Source: an uncultured Alteromonadaceae bacterium (lineage in GTDB: Bacteria; Pseudomonadota; Gammaproteobacteria; Enterobacterales; Alteromonadaceae). From it: a DNA stretch of 64,000 bases. Positions within the stretch are counted from its first letter, which is position 1. Every line of letters begins with the position of its first letter. The DNA lies in contig CATMRP010000005.1 in NCBI GenBank assembly GCA_950073835.1, forward strand, positions 1 to 64,000. The letters run 5' to 3'. A program made the translations under genes and the position numbers. The notes beneath the pieces were generated by a model. It searched no databases, was not told the origin of the DNA, and was given only the letters and a program-made list of their open reading frames with translations. Positions 1-9,759 of this stretch are shown here, piece by piece.

Positions 1-900
1 TTTCTGCTCCGGCCGTTATTAGTCTCGGGCTGGGTAATGGGCGGTGCGAGTATGCGTGGTGAAGCCGATATACCAGAAAGCTTGTGGCAGGGCCTGAAAA
101 GCCTGTCAGAATTGCCCGCCGGTATGTTTACCGGCACTCATTTATGGTTTCTTTATTACCTGATACTGTTTACCGCCATCGCTGTGCTGGTGATAACTCT
201 GCTGGATCGAGCGCCCGCGATTTCACAATTTTTGGCCGTTGCGGGCAGGCGGTTTCTGGCCTGGCTTTGTGGTAGCCGTTTGGGGCTGGTACTGCGATGT
301 GTGTTGGTGGCTTGCTGTCTGTGGTGGATGGAGCACTGGGGATTAGATACACCCGATAAATCGCTGTGGCCTCATATCCCCTTATTGCTTATTTATGGTG
401 GCTTTTTTCTGATCGGGTGGGGCTTATTCCAACACCAGTCTTTACTGGCAGACTTCATGCTCTTTAGCTGGTTTCGGCTTGCCTGGCTGGGAATTTGCGT
501 AACGGGAGCGATTTATCTGTCTGCTTTCGAGATGTATCCCGGACATGAGTTCTACCTATACTTTAAAGCCGGGTTTGTAGTGTGTTATGCCAGCATGATG
601 TGGCTGTTGGTTGCAGCATTAATGAGCGCTTGTAAGCAGTTATTCAGCCAGCCGAGTGCGACCATTCGTTATCTGTCGGTACGGGCCTACTGGCTGTATC
701 TGATTCATTTACCATTGGTTGTGTGGTTGCAGGTAGCCTTTGCTGAAATTGAGCTGCACTGGTTAATTAAGTTAATCAGTATTACGGTTATTACCCTGGC
801 TATCGCCTTTGTCCTGTTTGAAGTGATGGTAAAGAAAACAGGGTTAAAGTACGTCCTTAGCGGTGCGAGTAAACCATTGGTGAACAAGCCAATCGCTTAA
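1..900 (+). CDS. Acyltransferase-3 family membrane protein (5' end outside window)
   Basis: The frame is open from base 1, so the start lies upstream of the window; the ATG at 37 is internal. The visible 299 residues hold about eight hydrophobic segments. They begin with an RPLLVSGWVMGG stretch and a LWFLYYLILF helix, which resemble the second half of acyltransferase-3 proteins such as OpgC/MdoC. These proteins move acyl groups across the inner membrane onto polysaccharides or glucans. The MBOAT and SGNH-like genes just downstream fit an envelope O-acylation locus. The N-terminal catalytic histidine region of the family is not in view. The family is fairly sure; the acceptor glycan is unknown. 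Confidence 0.8.
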   Translation, partial: FLLRPLLVSGWVMGGASMRGEADIPESLWQGLKSLSELPAGMFTGTHLWFLYYLILFTAIAVLVITLLDRAPAISQFLAVAGRRFLAWLCGSRLGLVLRCVLVACCLWWMEHWGLDTPDKSLWPHIPLLLIYGGFFLIGWGLFQHQSLLADFMLFSWFRLAWLGICVTGAIYLSAFEMYPGHEFYLYFKAGFVVCYASMMWLLVAALMSACKQLFSQPSATIRYLSVRAYWLYLIHLPLVVWLQVAFAEIELHWLIKLISITVITLAIAFVLFEVMVKKTGLKYVLSGASKPLVNKPIA

Positions 901-1013
901 AAAGGGAGAGTGTAGGCAAAGTATGCAATTAAGGCTTCAACTCCGTTTCCAGTTGGGGTAATGTCGTAACAAAACAGTAACCCTATAAAAACAGAATATA
1001 AAAGCGATATTGC

Positions 1014-2573
1014 ATGCTGTTTAACTCCTACGAATTTATTTTTGCGTTTTTGCCGCTGACCATATTACTGGTGTGGTTGTTCGGGCGCTACGCCTCGTTT
1101 CAAGCCGTGGTTTGTGTGCTGGTGCTTGCCTCATTGTTTTTCTACGGCTGGTGGAACCCCGCCTATCTGGCGATCATTCTGGTATCCATGGTACTGAATT
1201 ATCAGTTAGGTAAACGCCTCAGTAAAAAGCGGGAAAAAATAACCTTGTATATCGGCGTTTTCCTTAATTTATTATCGCTGGGTTATTTTAAATATACCGA
1301 TTTTGTGCTGGAGAATGTCAACTTATTGCTGGATTCCCCATTACCGCTGCCCAATGTGGTATTGCCACTGGCCATTTCGTTTTTTACCTTTCAGCAAATT
1401 GCTTACCTGGTGGACTCGTATCGCGGTGAAACCGTAGAGAAGCACCCATTGGACTATGCGTTATTTGTGACGTTTTTCCCGCAGCTAATAGCGGGTCCTA
1501 TCGTTCACCATAAAGAAATGCTGCCTCAGTTTGCCAATGGTCATGCGTCTATTACCGCCCGAAATCTGGGCCTGGGATTATCGATCTTTGCCATGGGGTT
1601 ATTTAAAAAAGCGGTACTTGCCGATGGTGTGGCAGGTTATGCCAACGTTGCTTTTGCGAATGTCGATAACGGCGTCACGCTGGATTTTTTTGCTGCATGG
1701 GCCGGCGCACTTGCCTATACCTTTCAGCTCTACTTTGATTTCTCCGGGTACTCCGATATGGCCATAGGACTGGCCAGAATGTTTGGCATCATATTGCCGT
1801 TAAATTTCTATTCGCCTTATAAATCAGTCAACATTTCGGAGTTTTGGCGCCGCTGGCACATGACGCTTTCGCGGTTTCTCCGGGACTACCTTTACATCGC
1901 GCTGGGCGGGAATAGAGCGGGCAATTTCAACCGCTACCGTAACCTGTTTTTAACCATGGTCATTGGTGGTATCTGGCATGGTGCGGGTTGGAATTTCCTA
2001 ATCTGGGGCGCTCTTCATGGCTCTTATCTGATTATTTTCCACGCCTGGCGCTATCTGTTTCCTGCCCTGCATGCGTTGCAGAATGCCTGGGCGCTGATGA
2101 TAGGTTGGGGGGTTACCTTTGTTGGTGTTGTAGTGGGATGGGTCTTTTTTCGAGCGGTTACCTTTGACGGCGCTATTACGATGTTAAAAGGGATGTTCGG
2201 CAGCTACGGCGTCTCTATTCCTCAGGGGATCTGGACCCGGTTAGGTGATACGGTGACGGGATTCCTATCGCAACTTGGAATGACGGAGTCTTCAGCTGGC
2301 AGCAGCGCTTTTGTACAAGTGTGGGTGTGGAATATCCTGTTATTGGTGGTGGTGCTGACGATGCCTAATACACAGGATATTTTCAGTCGGGTGGCAGGCT
2401 CCTTGAGCAAGCTATCCTATGACCGACGTGATACCTTCTGGCCCGGGATTAACCTGGTCAGCGGCATTGGTTGGAAAGCGAATACGCGCTGGGCACTGAT
2501 TTCAGCGATACTTTTTGTAGCCGGGGTGCTCACATTGTCTCAGGTGAGTGAATTCCTGTATTTTCAGTTTTAG
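1014..2573 (+). CDS. MBOAT family O-acyltransferase (AlgI-like)
   Basis: This 519-residue polytopic protein starts with MLFNSYEFIFAFLPLT, the usual N-terminus of AlgI/DltB-like MBOAT proteins. It has the family core: FFPQLIAGPI near residue 155, FSGYSDMAIGLARMFG near 245, SEFWRRWHMTLSRFLRDY near 280 and GGIWHGAGWNF carrying the invariant histidine (H322). AlgI passes acetyl groups from the cytosol to periplasmic acetyltransferases that modify exopolysaccharide. The next gene starts 3 bases after its stop and probably encodes that periplasmic partner. It lies 113 bp after the acyltransferase-3 gene. No alginate synthesis genes are in the window, so the polymer is not identified. Confidence 0.92.
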   Translation: MLFNSYEFIFAFLPLTILLVWLFGRYASFQAVVCVLVLASLFFYGWWNPAYLAIILVSMVLNYQLGKRLSKKREKITLYIGVFLNLLSLGYFKYTDFVLENVNLLLDSPLPLPNVVLPLAISFFTFQQIAYLVDSYRGETVEKHPLDYALFVTFFPQLIAGPIVHHKEMLPQFANGHASITARNLGLGLSIFAMGLFKKAVLADGVAGYANVAFANVDNGVTLDFFAAWAGALAYTFQLYFDFSGYSDMAIGLARMFGIILPLNFYSPYKSVNISEFWRRWHMTLSRFLRDYLYIALGGNRAGNFNRYRNLFLTMVIGGIWHGAGWNFLIWGALHGSYLIIFHAWRYLFPALHALQNAWALMIGWGVTFVGVVVGWVFFRAVTFDGAITMLKGMFGSYGVSIPQGIWTRLGDTVTGFLSQLGMTESSAGSSAFVQVWVWNILLLVVVLTMPNTQDIFSRVAGSLSKLSYDRRDTFWPGINLVSGIGWKANTRWALISAILFVAGVLTLSQVSEFLYFQF

Positions 2574-2576
2574 CCT

Positions 2577-3725
2577 ATGAATTATCTAACGCGTTTAGCC
2601 CTATGTATTGTTCTTGTCTTCGCCCTGGTAGGTGGATTCAACTTTCTGGTTGATCCCTATGGCTTTTATTGGAGCCCTGCGCTGGAGGGATTTAATCAAC
2701 AGAAAACCCAGGCCGATGAAAGGGTGAGAGAGGTGACGCCTTACCGGGCTCTGGCTCTGCAACCGGACACCGTGCTAATTGGTAATTCGAGGGTTCAGCT
2801 CGGCATAGCAGCAGAATCAAAAGTGCTGGAAGGGCGTAAAGCGTATAACTTATCGCTACCCGGAGCAGGCCTTACAGAAACATTACGCCATGCATTGAGT
2901 CAGGCCCGTCACAATCACAATCTCACAACAATGATTATTGCATTGGACTACCGGTATTTTTTGCATAATTACTCGCAAAGCCCAGGACCGTGGCCTCAAG
3001 AGGAATTACTCAACACAATTACTCAACCGCCTGAAAGCACTATTGCCAGGATCAAGCGCATTTATCCTGCCGTGTTCTCACTCGATACCCTGTTCGATTC
3101 AGTGAGAACAGTCGCCCAGCAAGGGGGCACTTACAATAACATTACCCGATTAGGCAGCAATACTGGTGGGTATTATCTGGATGCCATTAAAGCTGAAGGG
3201 AAAAAGCGCTTTTATAAGCATCAGTTTGATGGGCTATACATGCGCTTTGGCCGCCAACATTTGACCTACGAAGCGAATGGAACGGTGTATTCTACGGATT
3301 TATTGACAACGTTTCTGGATGAAATGCGAAAGGCCCATCCTTCGGTCAACATTTACTTTTTTATCAACCCCTACCATCAATCTTACTGGCAGGTGATTTA
3401 CCGAAGCGGCCATTGGGGAAGCTATCTGAAATGGAAGCGGGACCTGGCCCGGATAGCAGATAAGTATCCTGAATACCCGGTCTATGACTTTAGCCTGCCC
3501 AGCCAGCAGACTCTTGAGCCACTTAATTATGCTCAGGATAAACAACTGATGACCTGGTATTGGGAACCGGCGCACTACCGGCCTGCATTAGGCGATGAAG
3601 TGCTAAAGGTTTTACTTGGCCAGGCCACCACGTCGACAACGGGAAATTGGCCGGTAAGGTTACAAGCGCACACCATTGAAAAAGCCATTAAACAGAATAT
3701 TGACGGGCTGTCTCAGTCTGACTGA
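2577..3725 (+). CDS. SGNH-like periplasmic protein, partner of MBOAT
   Basis: This 382-residue protein has one N-terminal membrane or signal segment (residues 4-22) followed by FLVDPYGFY, a common opening in proteins encoded beside AlgI-type MBOATs. A block-I-like GNSR motif (about residue 68) and a C-terminal WEPAHYRPALGD motif (about residues 326-337) sit where SGNH hydrolases carry the nucleophile and the Asp/His pair. The serine follows GN rather than the classical GDS. The spacing of 3 bp after the MBOAT gene implies translational coupling. The likely role is periplasmic O-acetyl transfer to a polysaccharide; this is inferred from context and weak motifs. It could also be a non-catalytic AlgX/AlgJ-like subunit. 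Confidence 0.7.
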   Translation: MNYLTRLALCIVLVFALVGGFNFLVDPYGFYWSPALEGFNQQKTQADERVREVTPYRALALQPDTVLIGNSRVQLGIAAESKVLEGRKAYNLSLPGAGLTETLRHALSQARHNHNLTTMIIALDYRYFLHNYSQSPGPWPQEELLNTITQPPESTIARIKRIYPAVFSLDTLFDSVRTVAQQGGTYNNITRLGSNTGGYYLDAIKAEGKKRFYKHQFDGLYMRFGRQHLTYEANGTVYSTDLLTTFLDEMRKAHPSVNIYFFINPYHQSYWQVIYRSGHWGSYLKWKRDLARIADKYPEYPVYDFSLPSQQTLEPLNYAQDKQLMTWYWEPAHYRPALGDEVLKVLLGQATTSTTGNWPVRLQAHTIEKAIKQNIDGLSQSD

Positions 3726-4117
3726 GCGTTAAGACTGGCGTAAACGTCGGTTAGTTGGTAATACGGCGATGCCAGTGTTTGGCGATTCAAGGTGGCAGAC
3801 GCAACTCTGACTGGTTTGCGAAGTGGCACGGCCTGTTGTCAAATGCTCTATAGCTATGGGCTCGTTGGCAAGCCAATGTTTGCCAGAAGACTGAGAAGCC
3901 CAATAATCCCATTCCCACTACATTAATGTGCCAACATTAGTTGGTTGCGTGCGTCGAGCCTGACAGCAAGCTAAAAAACTTTATGCGCTAACCGCTGGTT
4001 AAAGCTGAACCTAACAATAAGTAATAACAATCACTTGATTGGGGAGGTCAGGGGCTGAAAATAAAAAAGGGAGTTCAGTAACTACTGAACTCCCTTCATT
4101 AACATAAGTAAATATGT
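3726..4117. other. Intergenic region between convergent genes, no gene seen
   Basis: About 390 bp between the SGNH-like gene and the oppositely oriented protease gene. I see no credible ORF or tRNA. The only clear structure is the strong hairpin at 4068-4095 serving the leftward protease gene. Confidence 0.6.
4068..4095 (-). terminator. Rho-independent terminator of the protease gene
   Basis: A perfect 13-bp stem (4068-4080 with 4083-4095) is formed by AGGGAGTTCAGTA and its complement. Read on the minus strand, the stem is followed by a run of T residues (complement of 4061-4067). It lies 22 bp beyond the stop of the leftward serine protease gene. Confidence 0.9.
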
Positions 4118-5257
4118 TTATTTGGCTTTTCTGCGACGTACTACCATGATGCCCAGACCACTTAGCAAAATTGCCAGCGTAGCAGGAGCGCTTGCGTTAG
4201 TGATGCTGTTAATCCAATCAAGGTAAGGCGCGTAAAGGTTGCCACCAAAGATGTGACCATAACCGCCGTTAGCAACCGGAGAGGTGTTAATACCAAAGGT
4301 GTTGTTACCCGCTAGCAGGAACTTATCGTTTGTAGAGTCGTAAACAAATGAAGGACCACCTGAGTCACCACCACCAATGTTTGCTTCAAACAAGCCGCTG
4401 GTTGTATCGCTGCCGAAAGAGTCGCCACATACACCAAATACGATACAGAAATAATCCCAGTCAGTACCATCGGCAACACCGTCAAAGTCGGCATACCATA
4501 CCTCTGCTTCTGAGCCGAACTCTACCGGACAAGCGGCAGAAGAAGAGTAACCACCTGAGCGATCCGGAGCGGCAACACTGCCATCGTCACAGTCAAAAAA
4601 CTCAGGAATATTGAAACCATAGCGTTTTTCTAACCAGCTGGAACTGCCAGAAGTATAACCGTCCAGGCCGTTACCCGTAGTACCATGACCGACCATAGTG
4701 AAAAGTTCGCCGTTGTCGATATCACCCGTGTAGAAATCATAAATTTCAACGCCGGCTGGAATGTCTTCTTCCAGGGTTAAGATGGCGATATCGTCGTTAA
4801 GACAGCCGCCAGAGAAACCAGCACCTTCAGTTGCTGCGCAAACGCCGAAACCCAGATAATCAGGGTGAGCCACTACGCTGGAGCTAGGGATGTAATCAAC
4901 AAAATCGCCGCCGTCAGAGAAAACCGCGCTTACTGTGCCTGCTGACAAGTCCATAATCGAACCGTCATCACGCTCAATACAGTGAGCAGCAGTAATAATG
5001 TGTCGTGGCGAAATGGCGCTACCGGTACAAATGTAGTAACCACCGTCGCGGAAGATTTCGATACTTACCACGCCGGTAAATTCACCTGCCGACGTAAAAG
5101 GTGCACCGCCATTGCCATACAGGTTAGAGTCACCTGCAGAAATAGTAGGGCTTACCGAATAACCCTCTAGGGTGACGGGGGATGCCTGAACCAGACCTGC
5201 CGTTAACAGACCACAAAGTAGTGTCCCTGTTTTTAACACTTTGTTTTTTATTTTCAT
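4118..5257 (-). CDS. Secreted trypsin-like serine protease with PEP-CTERM-type tail
   Basis: This 379-residue protein has a Sec signal peptide (residues 1-25, ending VQA) and an S1 peptidase domain. The catalytic triad is visible: H92 in ITAAHC, D156 in NDDIAIL and S299 in GGDSGGP. The C-terminus is a sorting tail: SAPATLA, a hydrophobic helix, then RRRKAK. This is the alteromonad form of PEP-CTERM, in which the PEP motif reads AP. Such tails are cut by exosortase XrtA and tie the protein to exopolysaccharide secretion. The divergent neighbour is PrsT, a marker of the same system, so the pair makes functional sense. The substrate is unknown. No exosortase gene is in the window. It ends at a strong terminator. 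Confidence 0.9.
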   Translation of the reverse strand: MKIKNKVLKTGTLLCGLLTAGLVQASPVTLEGYSVSPTISAGDSNLYGNGGAPFTSAGEFTGVVSIEIFRDGGYYICTGSAISPRHIITAAHCIERDDGSIMDLSAGTVSAVFSDGGDFVDYIPSSSVVAHPDYLGFGVCAATEGAGFSGGCLNDDIAILTLEEDIPAGVEIYDFYTGDIDNGELFTMVGHGTTGNGLDGYTSGSSSWLEKRYGFNIPEFFDCDDGSVAAPDRSGGYSSSAACPVEFGSEAEVWYADFDGVADGTDWDYFCIVFGVCGDSFGSDTTSGLFEANIGGGDSGGPSFVYDSTNDKFLLAGNNTFGINTSPVANGGYGHIFGGNLYAPYLDWINSITNASAPATLAILLSGLGIMVVRRRKAK

Positions 5258-5472
5258 TTTGCTTTTCCGAATGGTTGTTCTTCGAAACGCTGTGATGCAA
5301 TTATCGATCCTTTACTGGTTTTTTATTTTAAGATATTGAAAATAAATAATAAAGTTTGAGTTTTGGGACTGCCTGAATCAAACAGTAAAACAAATCTGTT
5401 AAAAAAACTGACATTAGGGTGGTATGCTGAAGACTGGATATAATAAAAACACTCAGTAATTTTTGAAACGAC

Positions 5473-8244
5473 ATGAACAAATCTACATTAACCCGAATTG
5501 CCGCACTTTCAGTGGCGCTGCTTATTGTTTCAGGCTGTAGCCAGAAAAACTTCGATGATCACATTAATGAGGCTCGGCAACACTTTGAACAAGGCGATAA
5601 CAAAGCCGCTATTATTGCTTTAAAAAATGCCATTCAACTGGCTCCTCAAGCTGCCCAGCCGCGATTTGAACTGGGCAAAATTTATCTGTTAGAGCAGGAC
5701 TACGAATCAGCCGAAAAAGAACTCTCCCGAGCGCTTGATTACGGTTACGCAAAGGCCGAAGTGCTTCCTCTGCTGTCCAAGGCATTTCAGCAAACTCGCG
5801 CCGATTTAGCGATGTCTGAACTGCCGTTGGAAAGCAGTGGCTTGTCAAATGTTGATAAAGTGATGGTCGGTTACCGAAAAGCTTTGGCAATGCTGACACT
5901 CGAAGAAAATAAGCAGGCCGTACTGCTGTCAGAAAATTTAACAGCACTGAATGTTAACAGCGTATATCACGAGTTAATTCAGCTCATACCGTTGCTGGCT
6001 GCCCAACAGTATGAAGAAGCTGTTGGCAAAGCGGAAAAAGCCAGGGACCGTTCGCCGCTAAATAGTGATGCCTTGTTAATATTGGGAAGGTTGTATTCGT
6101 CTACCGGGCAAGGCGCGAAAGCCGTTGAATCGTTCAAAGATTATCTGCGTGTTGAACCTAACGACCTGCGGGTGAAGTTTATTCTTGCCAGTTTGCTAAT
6201 ACAGCAGCGGGATGCAAAGCAGGCCGAACCGCTTGTGGATGAGTTATTGACAGTCAACAGTAAAAGCCCGTATTTGAATCAGCTCAAAAGCATAGCGCGA
6301 GCGGTCGACAATGATTATGCGGCGGCACTAAACTATGCTGAGATCGCCATCAATACCGGGCGATTGGATCCCACATTAAGAGTGGTTGCCGGTTTTGCCG
6401 CATATAAAACCGAGAATTACGATAAAGCCGTAGAGCATTTATCCACGGTAGCCAGCCTGCTTCCCGACGACCACAGTGTATTGCGATTGCTTGCTGCCAG
6501 TCAGGTAAATTCAAGTACCAGCGCACAGGTAAAGTCGGTTATTGAGCGCCTCGAAAATGTTACATCAACGGATGTTCCCTTGTTGTCCAAAGCAGCACTG
6601 GAAATGCTCAAAGCGGACGACGAGGCGGCCGCTAGCGAAATAATTGATCAAATGGAAAGTGTGTCTCAAAGCGCTGAACAATTAGTGCAATTGAACTTGT
6701 TACGACTATCAGTAAACGACATTGACGGCCTGATCGGCGTAGACGAGTTTGTGGGGGATCAGGAAGTCCCTGCCGAGGCTAAGCAGATGATTGCCATGGC
6801 GCTTATTAACCATGGCAAGTACGACCAGGCAATAGCCATTGCCAGAGAGTTAAGTAGCGATGAAGACACAGCGTACAGTAGTTTTGTGATTGAGGCTGAA
6901 GCGGCACTGGCGCAGGGTGATATAGCCGGAGCAGAGTTGCCGCTTGAAAAGGCGCTTAGTAAACAACCGCATGCAGCACCGGCACAGGTTTTAAAAATGA
7001 GGCTGCTTGAACAACAAGGACAGATGGATAGCGCGTTAACTCTGGCCCGAAAAATTGTGGCAGACAGCCCGAGTGCATTTAAAGCGTGGCAATTTCTACT
7101 CACGCAGGACAGCGCGCAAGCTGAACAGGACTTATCTGTGCTTATTAAATCCCTCGAGTCGGACCTGAATAATCCACCGCTTAGAATGCTGGCGGCTCAA
7201 AAGGCCCTTGAGCTTGACCAAGAGGAGCAGGCGCTTAAGCTCATCGAAGGCATTTCACTCTCTGCTGACAGCCCTCAGACATTGTGGCAATTAAAAGGAA
7301 ACGTGTTGGTTAAAACCAATCAGGTTGCTGCAGCCCAAGAGCACTTCAAGCAGTGGGCTGGTTTTTTTCCTAATCAGGAAAATGCTGCTATTGGGGTGAT
7401 TGCTGTGAATAACATTCGCGGAAATTTTCCAGCGGCATTGGCCGAGGCAAATCGCTTTTTGCAATTGGAAGATAATCAGGAAATTCGCATTCTGCAGGCA
7501 TTGTTTAATGCCAAGCTGGGCAACCTGGAGGAAGCCAAAGCGGCCTGGCAGAAAATTGACAAGCGACTACACAGTGAACCAGAAGTAAGAGGAATAAGCG
7601 CCCATATCAGTTTGCTGGAAAGGCGCCCGGCAGCAGCCCTTGATGATGCGCTGGTTGCTTATAAGGCGAATAGCAACTTTGGAAACCTTGCTTTGCTCAC
7701 CCGCATTTACGCGGCGCAGGATAAGCGCGAGCAGGCACTTAAATTGTTACAGCAACATAATGCTTCGCCCGAAAAGGATATTCGTTCGCTCATGCTGATG
7801 GCAGAATTTCAGATGGTGTTAGCCCCGGATGAGGCGGTCGCCAGCTATACAGAAGCCATCGCAGAAGATCCTTATAATTACGTGGCACTGAATAACCTTG
7901 CGTACCTGAAAATGAACCAGGACGAACTCGATGAAGCGAAAGGGTTAATTGAAAAGGCGTACAAATTAGTCCCGATGAATGAAGGTGTGGTAGATACCTA
8001 CGCTGAAATTTTAGCCAGGCAAGGGGAGCCCGATGAGGCCATAAGGCTTTATGAAACCCTAATCGAGCGACCTCAGGTAGCCGAGCATATCAAACTTAAC
8101 TACGTAGAAGCGCTGTTAAAGCAAGGTAACACAACTGTTGCTCAACGTAAGCTTGAGCGGATGCGCTTTTCGCAACCCGCTTCATTTGTGCGCCTGAACA
8201 GCCTGATCCAACAATATGAATTAAAGAATGTAAAACCCCGATGA
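5473..8244 (+). CDS. prsT: PEP-CTERM system TPR-repeat lipoprotein PrsT
   Basis: This 923-residue protein has a lipoprotein signal (lipobox VSGC, Cys22) followed by TPR repeats over nearly its whole length. The first is FDDHINEARQHFEQGDNKAA and the last is near residue 870. Length and architecture match the XrtA/PEP-CTERM-associated family PrsT, normally about 900 residues, found in exopolysaccharide/exosortase loci. It is probably a scaffold at the inner leaflet of the outer membrane. It stands alone here, divergent from a PEP-CTERM-tagged protease across 215 bp, rather than inside the usual EPS cluster, which must lie elsewhere on the chromosome. Other large TPR lipoproteins are possible but less likely. 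Confidence 0.85.
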   Translation: MNKSTLTRIAALSVALLIVSGCSQKNFDDHINEARQHFEQGDNKAAIIALKNAIQLAPQAAQPRFELGKIYLLEQDYESAEKELSRALDYGYAKAEVLPLLSKAFQQTRADLAMSELPLESSGLSNVDKVMVGYRKALAMLTLEENKQAVLLSENLTALNVNSVYHELIQLIPLLAAQQYEEAVGKAEKARDRSPLNSDALLILGRLYSSTGQGAKAVESFKDYLRVEPNDLRVKFILASLLIQQRDAKQAEPLVDELLTVNSKSPYLNQLKSIARAVDNDYAAALNYAEIAINTGRLDPTLRVVAGFAAYKTENYDKAVEHLSTVASLLPDDHSVLRLLAASQVNSSTSAQVKSVIERLENVTSTDVPLLSKAALEMLKADDEAAASEIIDQMESVSQSAEQLVQLNLLRLSVNDIDGLIGVDEFVGDQEVPAEAKQMIAMALINHGKYDQAIAIARELSSDEDTAYSSFVIEAEAALAQGDIAGAELPLEKALSKQPHAAPAQVLKMRLLEQQGQMDSALTLARKIVADSPSAFKAWQFLLTQDSAQAEQDLSVLIKSLESDLNNPPLRMLAAQKALELDQEEQALKLIEGISLSADSPQTLWQLKGNVLVKTNQVAAAQEHFKQWAGFFPNQENAAIGVIAVNNIRGNFPAALAEANRFLQLEDNQEIRILQALFNAKLGNLEEAKAAWQKIDKRLHSEPEVRGISAHISLLERRPAAALDDALVAYKANSNFGNLALLTRIYAAQDKREQALKLLQQHNASPEKDIRSLMLMAEFQMVLAPDEAVASYTEAIAEDPYNYVALNNLAYLKMNQDELDEAKGLIEKAYKLVPMNEGVVDTYAEILARQGEPDEAIRLYETLIERPQVAEHIKLNYVEALLKQGNTTVAQRKLERMRFSQPASFVRLNSLIQQYELKNVKPR

Positions 8245-8267
8245 GCTAATTTTATCCTGGCTGGCAA

Positions 8268-8306
8268 CTTGTGGTGTCAGGTTAGTTTACTAACCCACAC
8301 CACAAG
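8268..8306 (+). terminator. Hairpin after prsT, possible terminator
   Basis: CTTGTGGTG (8268-8276) pairs with CACCACAAG (8298-8306), and an inner GTTAG/CTAAC stem is present. The hairpin starts 24 bp after the prsT stop codon. No T-run follows it, so rho-independent termination is plausible but unproven. Confidence 0.5.
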
Positions 8307-8411
8307 GATGCTCATAGAGAGTTATTTATACCATTTCCGAATATATTTCTTTACCCGCGGTGTGATTAACGATAAAACTTGCCCGGAGCCTATCCTCTGC
8401 AAGGTTAAATT

Positions 8412-9731
8412 ATGGAAGCCTTTATCGCCGAGCTGAAAGAAGCACTGTTGGGTGCGCAGGAAGCTGTTTTAAGTCCGACGTTTTTGTACCAGGCCATCGT
8501 CATAGTGTCGATTTATGCCGTTGCCTGGCTGATATCCTCCAATTTGCGCCGGCAATTCAGCTGGACACGGGAAGTGCCAACTGACGGCGCACATATTCTC
8601 AGACTCAAAATGTATCGCCTGGGCGGTACGCTGTTCCCGGTTATTACTATAACCCTGCTAAAGCTTACCTCCATTCTGGGCAAGCAGTATCAGCTGGATG
8701 CCTGGCTGCTCGAAGTCGCGGTAGTGCTGGCGATTATGATTTTCCTCAACTCATTCATTCGTGCATTCGTTGAGAGCAAGGTTATCGCTAATTTCCTGCG
8801 TTGGGTGGGGTTACCCATTGTCTTTTTGCATATGATTGATGTGCTGCCGTCTGTCATTGCCGCCTTAGAGTCAATCTCAATAAATATTGGTAACGTCAGC
8901 GTGTCTGCCTACGGCATCGCCAGAGTGACGATTTTCGGGGTGTTACTGTTCTGGCTTGGCCGGGCATCCAGCGTGGTGGGTAAAGACATTATCCGCAATC
9001 ATGACAAACTTGATGTTACTACCAAAGAGGTTTTTTCCAAGCTCTTCGAAGTCGTGCTGTTCTGCGTTATCTTTCTGTTACTGCTGAACATTATGGGCAT
9101 TAACCTTACTGCCCTTGCCGTGTTTGGTGGCGCATTAGGAGTAGGGCTTGGTCTGGGATTGCAATCCATCGCCTCTAACTTTATATCAGGCATTATTATT
9201 TTGCTGGATCGCTCTTTGACCGTTGGCGATTTTGTTGAGCTTGATGATGGTAGCAAGGGGTTCGTGCGCGAATTTAAAATGCGCTACGCGGTGCTCGAAA
9301 CCTATGACGGTAAAGACATTCTCGTGCCTAACGAAAAGTTTATCAGTTCGTTACTAATTAACTGGACGCATAAAGATCCTAAACAGCGGTACCGCATCGA
9401 CTTTTCGGTGGCCTACAAAACCGATATTCGCGCCATGGTCGAAATTATCAAAGAGGCCGTAAGCGAACACCCTCAGGTAATAAGCGGCCCGGATATTCCC
9501 TTTGAGGAACGCCCTGATTGTGAAATCGACAGCTTTGGTGACTCCGGCGTGAATATGTTTGTAGAATTCTGGATGGAAGGCGTGGATGACGGTAAAAATC
9601 GGGTTGGCGGCGACCTGCTGCTGATAGTGTTTGAAACTCTGCGAGCACACGATATCGAGATCCCATTCCCGCAGCGCGAAGTTCGCGTTATTAATGAGGA
9701 CGCTATTTCACTTAAAAATACAACGCCCTGA
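8412..9731 (+). CDS. MscS family mechanosensitive ion channel
   Basis: This 439-residue protein has about five N-terminal membrane helices. The MscS pore helix follows (about residues 232-265: FGGALGVGLGLGLQSIASNFISGI), rich in Gly and Ala. Then comes the beta domain, DRSLTVGDFVELDDGSKGFVREFKMRYAVL and DILVPNEKFISS, and a cytoplasmic alpha-beta domain. It is longer than MscS (286 residues) and of the medium-length YbdG/YnaI kind. It should release solutes on hypo-osmotic shock from the inner membrane. It is a single gene with its own upstream region. The start ATG at 8412 is preceded by AAGG. Confidence 0.92.
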   Translation: MEAFIAELKEALLGAQEAVLSPTFLYQAIVIVSIYAVAWLISSNLRRQFSWTREVPTDGAHILRLKMYRLGGTLFPVITITLLKLTSILGKQYQLDAWLLEVAVVLAIMIFLNSFIRAFVESKVIANFLRWVGLPIVFLHMIDVLPSVIAALESISINIGNVSVSAYGIARVTIFGVLLFWLGRASSVVGKDIIRNHDKLDVTTKEVFSKLFEVVLFCVIFLLLLNIMGINLTALAVFGGALGVGLGLGLQSIASNFISGIIILLDRSLTVGDFVELDDGSKGFVREFKMRYAVLETYDGKDILVPNEKFISSLLINWTHKDPKQRYRIDFSVAYKTDIRAMVEIIKEAVSEHPQVISGPDIPFEERPDCEIDSFGDSGVNMFVEFWMEGVDDGKNRVGGDLLLIVFETLRAHDIEIPFPQREVRVINEDAISLKNTTP

Positions 9732-9759
9732 TTAAAAAGGGGCTGGTGCCCCAAGCGTT

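Noticed and set aside
5258-5472. Sigma-54 promoter expected for PEP-CTERM genes in the protease-prsT spacer
   Set aside because: I looked for the TGGCAC-N5-TTGC pattern on both strands and found no acceptable match.
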